Of a DNA stretch of 64,000 nt, positions 32,769 to 40,771 are shown piece by piece (position 1 is the stretch's first letter; every line of letters begins with the position of its first letter). The position numbers were made by a program, and so were the translations under genes. Source of the stretch: Mycolicibacter heraklionensis (GTDB lineage Bacteria > Actinomycetota > Actinomycetes > Mycobacteriales > Mycobacteriaceae). A model generated the notes under the pieces. It was not told the origin of the DNA. It searched no databases and saw only the letters and a program-made list of their open reading frames with translations. The stretch lies in the NCBI GenBank assembly GCA_001673575.1, contig LZME01000095.1, positions 62,001-126,000 on the forward strand, read 5' to 3'.

Positions 32769-33314
32769 ATGCGCCTGACTCCGCTGTCGGAGTCCCAGTG
32801 GGACGAGGAGGCGGTCCAGCGTGCACTGGCCCAGGTGCTGACCGCCGAGCGGCGCAACTCCCGCGACGCCGGGTCCGCGATGACCATGCTGGTTCACCAT
32901 CCGAAGCTGGCGCGGGCCTTCCTCAAGTTCAATGTCGAGCTGCTGTACCGCTCATCGCTGCCCGGAAACCTTCGCGAGCTTGCGATTCTGCGGACCGCCC
33001 ACCGGCGCGGATGCGAATACGAGTGGGTACACCACATCACGATCGGCAAGGAAGCCGGCCTCACCGACTCCGACATCGAAGAGCTGCAGCACGGCGCGGG
33101 ACGCGACGAGCTGTACCAGGCCGTGATGAACGCAGCCGATGAACTCGAGGAGGCCTCCCGGCTCTCCCCCGCCACCGAGGCGGTCCTCGCCAAACACCTG
33201 GACGAGCAACAACTGATGGAACTCGTCTTCACGGTCGGCTGCTACAGCATGTTGGCCATGGCATTCAACACCTTTGGCGTTGAACTTGACGAAGAACCCG
33301 AATCAGAGAGGTAG
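32769..33314 (+). CDS. Carboxymuconolactone decarboxylase-like protein
   Basis: A 181-aa protein of the CMD/AhpD fold. The signature region is SLPGNLRELAILRTAHRRGCEYEWVHHITIGKEAGL, where a Glu, one Cys and a His occupy the positions of the CMD active site; the second Cys of peroxidase-type AhpD is absent. It is all-helical and likely a homo-oligomer. Family activities include lactone decarboxylation in protocatechuate breakdown. GAGGAGGAA precedes the ATG. It is the first gene of an operon with a Rieske oxygenase four bases downstream, so processing of an oxygenated ring product is plausible. Confidence 0.87.
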   Translation: MRLTPLSESQWDEEAVQRALAQVLTAERRNSRDAGSAMTMLVHHPKLARAFLKFNVELLYRSSLPGNLRELAILRTAHRRGCEYEWVHHITIGKEAGLTDSDIEELQHGAGRDELYQAVMNAADELEEASRLSPATEAVLAKHLDEQQLMELVFTVGCYSMLAMAFNTFGVELDEEPESER

Positions 33315-33318
33315 TACC

Positions 33319-34596
33319 GTGGCGCACTTCCCCAAGCCGGCTGCCGGCAGCTGGACGCAGAGCTATCCCGAGCTGGGCACCGAGCCAGTCGATTACAGCG
33401 ACTCCATCGACCCCGCCTTCTTCGAAGCCGAGCGCGAAGCGGTCTTCAAGCGGACGTGGATCAACGTGGGACGCGTCGAACGGCTCCCCAAGACGGGCAG
33501 CTACTTCACCCGTGAGCTGCCATCGGTGTGCAAGGGCACCTCGATCATCGTCGTCAAAGGCAAAGACGGCGTGGTGCGTGCCTTCCACAACATCTGTCGA
33601 CACCGCGGAAACAAGTTGGTGTGGAACGACTTCCCCAACGAGGAGACCTCCGGCACCTGCCGACAGTTCACCTGCAAGTACCACGCCTGGCGCTACGGCC
33701 TGGACGGCGACCTGACCTTCGTCCAGCAGGAGGACGAGTTCTTCAACGTCGACAAGACCGATTACGGCCTGGCCGGTGTGCGCTGCGAAGTATGGGAAGG
33801 CTTCATCTTCGTCAACTTCGACGACAACGCGCAGCCGCTTGCCGACTACCTGGGGCCGCTGGCCAAGGGGATCGAGGGCTACCCGTTCGGCGAGATGACC
33901 GAGACCTACTCCTACCGCGCCGAGGTCGGCAGCAACTGGAAGCTCTTCATCGACGCGTTCATCGAGTTCTACCACGCGCCGATCCTGCACCAGGGGCAGT
34001 ACACCAAGGAGGAAGCCGCCAAGATCCAGAAGTTCGGCTACGAGGCGCTGCACTACGAGCTGGCCGGCCCGCACAGCCTGCAATCGACCTGGGGTGGTCA
34101 GGCGCCGCCCCCCGACATGTCTATGGTCAAGCCGTTGGACCAGGTGCTGCGCAGTGGACTGTTCGGCCCTTGGGACAAGCCGGATCTCATCGCCAACCTC
34201 AAGGATCTGCCGCCGGGCGTGAACGTCAAGCGTGTGCCGCAGTGGGGCATTGACTCGTGGCTCTTCTACCCCAACTTCATGCTGCTGATCTGGGAGCCGG
34301 GTTGGTATCTGACCTACCAGTACTGGCCGACCGCCGTCGACAAGCACACCTTCGAGGCCAACCTGTACTTCGTGCCGCCGAAGAATGCCCGCGAACGCCT
34401 TGCCCAGGAACTGGCCGCCGTCACGTTCAAGGAGTACGCGCTACAGGACGCCAACACCCTGGAAGCCACCCAGACGATGATCGGTACCAAGGCCGTCAAG
34501 GACTTCCTGCTGTGCGACCAAGAGATTCTTATCCGCCACCTGCACAAGGTGAACCGCGACTTCGTGAAGGAGTATCAAAATGCCGCTGCCGTCTGA
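33319..34596 (+). CDS. Rieske non-heme iron oxygenase, alpha subunit
   Basis: A 425-aa ring-hydroxylating oxygenase subunit. The Rieske site is ICRHRGNK (Cys93, His95) and CKYHAWRYG (Cys119, His122). The mononuclear iron site lies in FIDAFIEFYHAPILHQG near residue 215-225, with two His; the usual motif NxxExYHxxxxH is recognisable with Asp for Asn. It uses O2 and electrons from a reductase, plausibly the KshB-like protein at 51586, to hydroxylate a substrate. GTG at 33319 has GAGAGG upstream. No beta subunit gene is adjacent, as in KshA-type oxygenases. Confidence 0.92.
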   Translation: MAHFPKPAAGSWTQSYPELGTEPVDYSDSIDPAFFEAEREAVFKRTWINVGRVERLPKTGSYFTRELPSVCKGTSIIVVKGKDGVVRAFHNICRHRGNKLVWNDFPNEETSGTCRQFTCKYHAWRYGLDGDLTFVQQEDEFFNVDKTDYGLAGVRCEVWEGFIFVNFDDNAQPLADYLGPLAKGIEGYPFGEMTETYSYRAEVGSNWKLFIDAFIEFYHAPILHQGQYTKEEAAKIQKFGYEALHYELAGPHSLQSTWGGQAPPPDMSMVKPLDQVLRSGLFGPWDKPDLIANLKDLPPGVNVKRVPQWGIDSWLFYPNFMLLIWEPGWYLTYQYWPTAVDKHTFEANLYFVPPKNARERLAQELAAVTFKEYALQDANTLEATQTMIGTKAVKDFLLCDQEILIRHLHKVNRDFVKEYQNAAAV

Positions 34597-34903
34597 GTTC
34601 GCCGCCCTGGAGCCCTATTTGGACTGGGACCTGGCTCATGAGCCGGAACGCTATGCCAAGCGGCTGGCGTCATCCATGGCCGAGATGCAGGAGTTCTACG
34701 ACGTTGCGTTCCCGATGCTGGACGATGTCGTTACGTACTGCGACAAGTTCCCGCTGGACGAGTTGCCGGATGACGCAAAGACTCTCATGCACATCATGCA
34801 ATCCCTCGTCATGGTGTCGTTCCCGATCGAGGCATGGAAGCAACCGCGCGTCCCGGACAGCGGTGCGGCGTGGGTGGAACTGCTCAGCGAGCCGGTGATC
34901 TAG
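34580..34903 (+). CDS. 107-aa conserved hypothetical overlapping the Rieske gene
   Basis: A 107-aa acidic, helix-rich protein (MPLPSEFAALEPYLDWDLAHEPERYAKRL...). It starts 17 bases before the Rieske oxygenase stop, with AAGGAG about ten bases ahead of the ATG, so the two are translationally coupled. There is no signal peptide, membrane helix or metal-binding motif; conserved-looking aromatic and acidic residues (EFYDVAFPMLDD) suggest a small helical bundle. Position and coupling hint that it is a dedicated partner or assembly factor of the oxygenase. I do not recognise the family. Confidence 0.75.
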   Translation: MPLPSEFAALEPYLDWDLAHEPERYAKRLASSMAEMQEFYDVAFPMLDDVVTYCDKFPLDELPDDAKTLMHIMQSLVMVSFPIEAWKQPRVPDSGAAWVELLSEPVI

Positions 34904-34905
34904 GG

Positions 34906-36126
34906 GTGCTGACGCTCAAGGCGACCGGGCTGCTGGACGTCGACGCCGGAAAGATCGTCCGGCCCGGTGTGCTGCATATCGACGGTGACCGGATCGTCGG
35001 CGTCGGCGAGGGCACCGCTGTGACCGACGAGGTCATCGACCTCGGCGACTCGATCCTGCTGCCCGGGTTGATGGACATGGAAGTCAACCTGCTGATGGGC
35101 GGCCGTGGCGAGAACCCCGGCCTGTCCCAGGTGCAGGATGATCCGCCGACACGGGTGCTGCGCGCGGTGGGCAACGCCCGGCGCACCCTGCGCGCCGGGT
35201 TCACCACGGTGCGCAACCTGGGACTATTCGTCAAAACCGGCGGATACCTGCTCGACGTGGCACTGGCCAAGGCGATCGACGCCGGGTGGATCGAGGGGCC
35301 GCGCGTGGTGCCCGCCGGGCACGCCATCACCCCCACCGGCGGACACCTGGACCCGACGATGTTCGCGGCGTTCATGCCGGGCGTGCTGGAGCTGACCGTC
35401 GAGGAAGGCATCGCCAACGGTGTCGATGAGATCCGCAAGGCGGTCCGTTACCAGATCAAACACGGCGCACAGTTGATCAAGGTGTGCTGTTCCGGCGGTG
35501 TTATGTCTCTGACCGGAGAGGCAGGAGCACAACACTATTCGGACGAAGAGCTGCGGGTGATCGTCGACGAGGCGCACCGGCGGGGACTGCGCGTGGCCGC
35601 ACACACCCACGGCGCCGAGGCCGTCAAACACGCGGTGGCCTGCGGCATCGACTGCATCGAGCACGGCTTCTTGATGGACGACGAAGCCATCGCAATGCTC
35701 GTCGAGAACGACCGTTTCCTGGTCACCACGCGGCGGCTGGCCGAGGCCATGGACGTCTCCAAAGCTCCGGCCGAACTACAGGCCAAGGCCGCCGAGATGT
35801 TCCCCAAGGCCCGCACGTCGATCAAGGCGGCCTACGAAGCCGGGGTGAAGATCGCCGTCGGCACCGACGCGCCCGCGATCCCGCACGGCCGCAATGCCGA
35901 CGAACTGGTCACCCTCGTGGAGTGGGGCATGCCGCCGGCAGCGGTGCTGCGGGCGGCGACCGTGACGGCCGCCGAGCTCATCAACGCAGCCGACCGCGGC
36001 CGCCTGGCCGAGGGGCTGCTCGCCGATGTCATCGCAGTTCCCGGTGATCCGCTGGCCGACATCACCGTCACCCGCAACGTGAACTTCGTCATGAAAGGCG
36101 GCAAGGTATATGTCAACAAGAACTGA
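34906..36126 (+). CDS. Amidohydrolase superfamily protein missing the HxH motif
   Basis: A 406-aa protein of the imidazolonepropionase/dipeptidase-like amidohydrolase group. The usual PGLIDxHxH metal motif reads LLPGLMDMEVNLLMGG, so both histidines are gone (Glu-x-Asn). Other ligands look present: Lys in LIKVCCSGGV, AAHTHG, IEHGF and AVGTDAPAI. The flanking beta-sandwich parts (LDVDAGKIVRPGVLHIDGDRI and MKGGKVYVN) are intact. It may use one metal or an altered chemistry. GTG at 34906 follows the previous stop by two bases; ribosome site is weak, so coupling is likely. Confidence 0.85.
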   Translation: MLTLKATGLLDVDAGKIVRPGVLHIDGDRIVGVGEGTAVTDEVIDLGDSILLPGLMDMEVNLLMGGRGENPGLSQVQDDPPTRVLRAVGNARRTLRAGFTTVRNLGLFVKTGGYLLDVALAKAIDAGWIEGPRVVPAGHAITPTGGHLDPTMFAAFMPGVLELTVEEGIANGVDEIRKAVRYQIKHGAQLIKVCCSGGVMSLTGEAGAQHYSDEELRVIVDEAHRRGLRVAAHTHGAEAVKHAVACGIDCIEHGFLMDDEAIAMLVENDRFLVTTRRLAEAMDVSKAPAELQAKAAEMFPKARTSIKAAYEAGVKIAVGTDAPAIPHGRNADELVTLVEWGMPPAAVLRAATVTAAELINAADRGRLAEGLLADVIAVPGDPLADITVTRNVNFVMKGGKVYVNKN

Positions 36127-36532
36127 CGACCTGGTCGAGATCCAGCAGACGCTGGCCCGCTACGCGGTGACCATCACCCAGGGCGACATCGACGGGCTGG
36201 TGGCCGTGTTCACCCGGGACGGTACCTACAGCGCATTCGGCGAAACCTATTCGCTGGACCGGTTTCCGGTGCTGGTCGACGCCGCGCCCAAGGGCCTGTT
36301 CATGACCGGCACCCCGGTGATCGAGTTGGACGGCGACACCGCGACCGGCACTCAGCCGCTGTGCTTCATCGACCACGCCAGCCACGACATGCGGATCGGC
36401 TACTACAACGACACCTATGTGCGAACCGCCGACGGCTGGCGGCTGCGGACCCGCAAAATGACGTTCATCCGGCGCAGCGGTGCGCATGACGCGGGGCGCC
36501 CGCATGCCATCGGCAGGCCTGAAGCGGGATGA
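36110..36532 (+). CDS. SnoaL-like/NTF2-fold protein
   Basis: A 140-aa protein with the SnoaL/NTF2-like pattern: LVEIQQTLARYAVTITQGDIDGLVAVFTRDGTYSAFG, then YNDTYVRTADGWRLRTRKM. Such cone-shaped folds include polyketide cyclases, ketosteroid isomerases, dehydratases and ring-hydroxylating dioxygenase beta subunits. A role as an isomerase or hydratase, or as small partner of an oxygenase, is possible; no definite catalytic pair can be claimed by eye. It overlaps the amidohydrolase by 17 bases at its start and the next acyl-CoA dehydrogenase by four at its end. Confidence 0.85.
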   Translation: MSTRTDDLVEIQQTLARYAVTITQGDIDGLVAVFTRDGTYSAFGETYSLDRFPVLVDAAPKGLFMTGTPVIELDGDTATGTQPLCFIDHASHDMRIGYYNDTYVRTADGWRLRTRKMTFIRRSGAHDAGRPHAIGRPEAG

Positions 36533-37650
36533 GTGCGCTGCACGATCCCCCCGAGTTCCGCACGCAACTCCGCGCCTGGCTCGAATCCACTGATCTGACA
36601 CCGCCTCCCGAGGATTGCCTGGAGGCACATCTGCATCAGTTCGCCCGGGTGCAGCGGGCGCTCTACGAGGCCGGGTGGAGTCGCTACGGCTGGCCCGAGC
36701 ATGCCGGCGGCCTGGGCGGTCCGGCCATGCTGCGCGCCATCGTGGGTGAGGAGGTGGTCGGGCAGCGCCTGGTGGAACCGGGCCCCTACTCCATGCTCGA
36801 GGTGCTGGCGCCGACGATGATCGACTACGCCACCCCGGAGTTGGCCGCTGAGATGGTCCCAAAGTTGCTCAGCGGCAAAGAACTATGGTGCCAGGGTTTT
36901 TCCGAGCCTGGATCCGGCAGCGACCTGGCATCACTGACCACTCGCGCCGTCCCGCGGGGCGACCAGTGGGTGATCAACGGCCAGAAAGTCTGGACCAGCT
37001 TCGCCCAGTACGCGCAGCGCTGCATTCTGCTGACCCGCACCGGGGGCGCCGAGACACCGAATCACCAGGCGATCACCGCCTTCTTCGTCGACACCGACAC
37101 CCCGGGTATCGATGTGCGCCCGCTGCGCACCATGCACGGAGTCGACGAGTTCTGCGAAGTCTACTTCGATGATGTCGTCGTCGACGGTTCGCGGATGCTC
37201 GGCAAGCCCGGCGACGGCTGGCAGCTGGCCATGGACCTACTGCCCTACGAGCGCTCGACCTGCTTCTGGCAACGCATCGCCTACCTGTACTCACGCTTCG
37301 ATGCGCTGATCGCCGAGGTGAAGCGCCAAGGCGCCGCGGTCGACAACGACTTGGGGGCGGTGTATCTGGCGTTGCACACCTTGCGCTGCCGTTCCCGCGC
37401 CACCCAGCACCGGCTGGCCGACGGGCATCGGCTGGGCCCGGACACCTCGGTGGACAAGGTGTTGCTGGCCAGCGCCGAACAGTTGCTCTATGACACCGCG
37501 CGCGACCTGCTGCCGGGCGTCATCGAGCTGGACGAGGGCGAGTGGCGCGCCGAGTACCTGTACTCCCGGGCGGCCACCATCTACGGCGGTACCGCCGAGG
37601 TTCAGCGCAACATCATCGCCCGCCGACTGCTCGATCTTCCCAAGGAGTGA
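36529..37650 (+). CDS. Acyl-CoA dehydrogenase, alpha-like subunit (FadE family)
   Basis: A 373-aa acyl-CoA dehydrogenase with WCQGFSEPGSGSDLASLTTRA, NGQKVWTSFAQYAQRC and the C-terminal AATIYGGTAEVQRNIIARRLL signature. It starts in an ATGA overlap with the SnoaL-like gene and is followed two bases later by a shorter dehydrogenase-like gene without that ending, which is the arrangement of heteromeric mycobacterial FadE enzymes. It would introduce a double bond into a CoA thioester, passing electrons to ETF. Substrate unknown, though such heteromers often handle branched or cyclic acyl-CoAs. Confidence 0.9.
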   Translation: MSALHDPPEFRTQLRAWLESTDLTPPPEDCLEAHLHQFARVQRALYEAGWSRYGWPEHAGGLGGPAMLRAIVGEEVVGQRLVEPGPYSMLEVLAPTMIDYATPELAAEMVPKLLSGKELWCQGFSEPGSGSDLASLTTRAVPRGDQWVINGQKVWTSFAQYAQRCILLTRTGGAETPNHQAITAFFVDTDTPGIDVRPLRTMHGVDEFCEVYFDDVVVDGSRMLGKPGDGWQLAMDLLPYERSTCFWQRIAYLYSRFDALIAEVKRQGAAVDNDLGAVYLALHTLRCRSRATQHRLADGHRLGPDTSVDKVLLASAEQLLYDTARDLLPGVIELDEGEWRAEYLYSRAATIYGGTAEVQRNIIARRLLDLPKE

Positions 37651-37652
37651 CG

Positions 37653-38456
37653 ATGACCACCGGAATGGACACCGCCTCGCTCGTTCTGCTGGAAGAGACC
37701 CTGCGTAAGACCATGGCGTCGTCGTCCGGCGCTGCGCTGGACCAGGCCCTGGCCGAACTCGGTTGGGCGGAAATGCTGTCCGAAGAACCGGATTTGGCAA
37801 TCCCGCTGGTGTTCCGGTTGCTCGGCGAGACCGGGGCGCACGCCTCGATACTCAACGACGTGATCCTGGAGACCATCGGCGGCCTGCCCGGCGGCACTCC
37901 CCCGATGCCCTACGCCGGTGGCCGATGGGTGATCTGGGAGCGCAGCGAGCGCGACCCCAACCCCGTTCTTGGCGGGCTTCCGTTGCGCCAGATACCCGGC
38001 GGGGAACTCATGCGCCTGGGTGAGGCCCGCCGCGCGTTGGGCTGGTGGCTGGTCGGCTCGGCGCGGGCCATGTTGACGCTGGCCCGCCGGCACGCAACCG
38101 ACCGCGTGCAGTTCGGCAAGCCGATCGCGTCCTTCCAAGCCGTTCAGCATCGACTGGCCGAGACCCTGGTCGCCATCGAGGGCGCCGAGGCCACTCTCAC
38201 CGTGCCCGTCATCGACAGCCCGGACCTGACGTCCATATTGGCCAAGGCCGCCGCGGGAAAGGCCGCACTGACCGCGGCCAAGCACTGCCAGCAGGTGCTC
38301 GGCGGCGTCGGCTTCACCGCGGAACACGATCTGCACCGCCACATCAAGCGGGTTCTGGTGCTCGACGGTTTACTCGGCAATGCCCGCGAGTTGACCCGCC
38401 AGGTCGGCGGCGGCCTGCGGGCCCGCGGCTCGGCTCCACGCATGGTGCAGCTTTGA
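37653..38456 (+). CDS. Acyl-CoA dehydrogenase, short beta-like subunit (FadE family)
   Basis: A 267-aa protein, well under the usual 380. It retains the C-terminal helical domain (ATDRVQFGKPIASFQAVQHRLAETLVAIEG and QQVLGGVGFTAEHDLHRHIKRV) but much of the N-terminal and beta domains is reduced. AAGGAG precedes the ATG and overlaps the partner's stop. It lacks the GGTxEI ending and so probably acts as the companion subunit of the dehydrogenase at 36529. It is the last gene of the plus-strand operon and is followed by a hairpin between convergent genes. Confidence 0.87.
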   Translation: MTTGMDTASLVLLEETLRKTMASSSGAALDQALAELGWAEMLSEEPDLAIPLVFRLLGETGAHASILNDVILETIGGLPGGTPPMPYAGGRWVIWERSERDPNPVLGGLPLRQIPGGELMRLGEARRALGWWLVGSARAMLTLARRHATDRVQFGKPIASFQAVQHRLAETLVAIEGAEATLTVPVIDSPDLTSILAKAAAGKAALTAAKHCQQVLGGVGFTAEHDLHRHIKRVLVLDGLLGNARELTRQVGGGLRARGSAPRMVQL

Positions 38457-38468
38457 CCGTCGCCGAGT

Positions 38469-38514
38469 GGCAATTTCGCGACGAGACACGCCGTTACGGC
38501 GTCGGTGAATTGCC
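38469..38514. terminator. Hairpin between convergent genes
   Basis: GGCAATT (38469-38475) pairs with AATTGCC (38508-38514), and an inner ACGCCGT/ACGGCGT pair (38488-38502) adds a second stem. It lies between the stop of the plus-strand dehydrogenase (38456) and that of the minus-strand dehydrogenase (38542). No long T run, which is usual for actinobacterial terminators. Confidence 0.5.
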
Positions 38515-38541
38515 GCTCGCGAGGCGGTGAGCCAGTCGCGG

Positions 38542-39714
38542 CTAGCGCGGCAGACCGAGCACCCGTTGCGCGATGATGTTGCGCTGGATCTCCGAGGTGC
38601 CGCCGGCAATGGTTCCGGAGAAACTGCGCAGGTACCGGTCGAACCAGCTTCCAGAGGCGTGGTCCTCGTTGAGCGGCATGTAGGTACCGGAGCTGCCGGG
38701 GTGGATCAGGCCGGCCGCACCCGCATTGTCGAGCGCGTGTTCCGCGGCGCTCTGGACGGCTTCTGAACCCAGCAGCTTGAGCACCGACAGTGCGGGCACG
38801 TCCTGCTCACCGCGCGCGGCCTGCGCCAGGGCCACCGAGCCGAGCAGCCGCAGCGCCTCGTTGTCCATCAGCAGCGTGGCGAAGCGGTCGCGGTCCAGCG
38901 CACCCACCGGGCTGAAGTCATGAATCAGATCACGTAGCCGGTCGGCGAAGCTCATCCACAGCAGCGTGCGTTCGTGACCAAGTGAGCCGTTGGCCACTCC
39001 CCAGCCGCCGTTGAGTGGCCCCACCAAATTCTCGGCAGGCACCCGGACGTCGGTGAAGAACACCTCATTGAAGTCGATGTCGTCGTGCGCACAGGCCGAT
39101 GCAAAGGGCCGTCGCACAACGCCTTCGGTGTCGGTGGGGATCAGCAGCACACTGATGCCCTTGTGTTTCGGTGCATCCGGGTCGGTGCGGACGAATGTCA
39201 GCAGCACATCGGCATCGTGGGCGCCGGAGGTCCAGACCTTCTGACCGTTGACCACGAAGTGGTCGCCGTTGAGCACCGCCCGGGTCTGTAGGCCGGCCAA
39301 GTCCGATCCGGCGCCAGGCTCGCTCATCCCCAGCGACGCGGTGATCTCGGCCCGCAGAATCGGCACCGCCCAACGATGTTTCTGCTCCTCGGTGCCGAAC
39401 GACAGCAGCGAGGCGGCGATGATGCCAACCCCTTGCGGGTTGAAACTGGGGTAGATACGCCGGCGGGACAGTTCTTCAGAGTGCACGTACTGCTGCAGGA
39501 TCGTGGCATTGCGGCCGCCGAACTCGGGCGGATTCGCCGGCAGCAGCCAGCCGTTGTCGAACAACAGTCGCTGCCACCGGCGGGCCCAATCCGGCACGTC
39601 CGAGCACGAGTGCGACCGTTCCAAAGCGTCGGCATCGGAGGGCAGATGCTCGTCGAGGAAAGCCGAGAACTCGGCACGGAAGTTCTCGACTTCAGGATCA
39701 AAGGTCAATTGCAC
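38542..39714 (-). CDS. Acyl-CoA dehydrogenase (FadE family), paralogue of 16382-17566
   Basis: A 390-aa acyl-CoA dehydrogenase very similar along its whole length to the product of 16382-17566 (shared blocks such as WARRWQRLLFDNGWLLP, NPPEFGGRNAT and ILRAEITASLGMSEP; roughly three quarters identical by eye). It keeps GTIAGGTSEIQRNIIAQ at the end. GTG 39714 has GAGGAG eight bases upstream. Unlike the paralogue it has no adjacent partner on its own strand; its partner may be another short dehydrogenase of the cluster. A perfect palindrome lies 87 bp upstream. Confidence 0.9.
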   Translation of the reverse strand: MQLTFDPEVENFRAEFSAFLDEHLPSDADALERSHSCSDVPDWARRWQRLLFDNGWLLPANPPEFGGRNATILQQYVHSEELSRRRIYPSFNPQGVGIIAASLLSFGTEEQKHRWAVPILRAEITASLGMSEPGAGSDLAGLQTRAVLNGDHFVVNGQKVWTSGAHDADVLLTFVRTDPDAPKHKGISVLLIPTDTEGVVRRPFASACAHDDIDFNEVFFTDVRVPAENLVGPLNGGWGVANGSLGHERTLLWMSFADRLRDLIHDFSPVGALDRDRFATLLMDNEALRLLGSVALAQAARGEQDVPALSVLKLLGSEAVQSAAEHALDNAGAAGLIHPGSSGTYMPLNEDHASGSWFDRYLRSFSGTIAGGTSEIQRNIIAQRVLGLPR

Positions 39715-39801
39715 TGGCGAACTCCTCGACTCGGGCGCCCGGGTTACCCGATTCGCAAGCGGCCCTCGATCTTGCCCGTCCGCTTCCCTAGACGCGGATA
39801 T

Positions 39802-39816
39802 GAGAATATCATTCTC
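39802..39816. promoter_or_regulatory. Operator palindrome (perfect GAGAAT-ATC-ATTCTC)
   Basis: Perfect arms in the divergent gap between the acyl-CoA dehydrogenase (start 39714) and the TetR gene (start about 39935). This location would allow the TetR protein to control both itself and the dehydrogenase, and makes it the leading candidate to bind the other copies. Confidence 0.8.
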
Positions 39817-39934
39817 GAATGGAGAAGTTACGATCTCTGAGTCGTCACCCCCACGCCGGTGTGCGGCGCCACCGGTGCGTTTGCGTCCAGTACAGTTGCG
39901 CCATGCCTCGGTCACCGCAGCGTCCGGAACGCCG

Positions 39935-40588
39935 GTGACCAATCCGAGCGAAGAACCCGCCTGGAAGCAGCGCGCGGTCGAACGCTCAATCAAGACGGCG
40001 AAGATCCGCGCGGCGCAACGCGTCCAGCGGTTTCTGGATGCCGCACAGTCGATCATCATCGAAAAGGGCAGCACGGACTTCACCGTCCAGGAGGTCGTGG
40101 ACCGCTCACGCCAGTCGCTGCGCAGCTTCTACCTGCAATTCGACGGCAAGCACGAGCTGTTGCTGGCCCTTTTCGAAGACGCCCTGAGCCGCGCCGCCGA
40201 CCAGATTCGCGCGGCGACGGCCAATCATTCCGATCCGCTGGAACGCCTCAAGGTCGCCGTGGAGTTGCTGTTCGAGTCGTCGCGCCCGGACCCGGCCGCC
40301 AAACGGCCGCTCTTCACCGATTTCGCCCCGACCCTGTTGCTCACCCATCCCGTCGAAGTCCGTGTCGCCCACACACCGCTGTTGGAGTTGCTCGCCGAGC
40401 TGACCGAACAAGCTGCCGACGCCGGCCGACTGCGCACCGGCGCCAATCCCCGGCGGGTGGCGGCCATGGTCATGCAGACGGTCATGTTCAACGCCCAATC
40501 CAGCCCGGCCTCAGCCGATCCGGCGGTCAATCCCCTGACCGCCGAGGAAGTCTGGGACTTCTGCGCGCACGGCTTCGGGCGCAACTGA
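39935..40588 (+). CDS. TetR family transcriptional regulator (candidate regulon controller)
   Basis: A protein of about 217 aa. The N-terminal helix-turn-helix is recognisable (RFLDAAQSIIIEKGSTDFTVQEVVDRSRQSLRSFYLQF, then DGKHELLLALFEDAL), followed by a divergent all-helical ligand-binding domain. The start is unclear: GTG 39935 is used here, but in-frame GTG 39875 and TTG 39896 exist and none has a strong ribosome site. It is divergent from an acyl-CoA dehydrogenase with a perfect GAGAAT-N3-ATTCTC site between. It may repress the island until a CoA-ester or substrate ligand binds. That link is inferred from position. Confidence 0.85.
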   Translation: MTNPSEEPAWKQRAVERSIKTAKIRAAQRVQRFLDAAQSIIIEKGSTDFTVQEVVDRSRQSLRSFYLQFDGKHELLLALFEDALSRAADQIRAATANHSDPLERLKVAVELLFESSRPDPAAKRPLFTDFAPTLLLTHPVEVRVAHTPLLELLAELTEQAADAGRLRTGANPRRVAAMVMQTVMFNAQSSPASADPAVNPLTAEEVWDFCAHGFGRN

Positions 40589-40755
40589 GCCGGCCGGCTA
40601 CACCCGAACAGACCCGACGCCGAATAGCCGCCACACGGCGACCCGCTTCGCCCGGCCCCGCCGCGCTCGCGATCGCCTGAGCCGCATACCACGGCCAACC
40701 CTAGACATCGGCTGGGGAACCACATACCCTCGTGCAAACGCAATTATCCGAATGC

Positions 40756-40770
40756 GAGAAGGGGATTATC
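40756..40770. promoter_or_regulatory. Operator-like palindrome (GAGAAG-GGG-ATTATC)
   Basis: Two changes from the consensus, one in each arm. It ends directly before the ATG of the aldehyde dehydrogenase at 40772 and overlaps its Shine-Dalgarno (GAGAAGGGG), so part of the match may be the ribosome site. Moderate support as a regulon member. Confidence 0.45.
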
Positions 40771-40771
40771 C

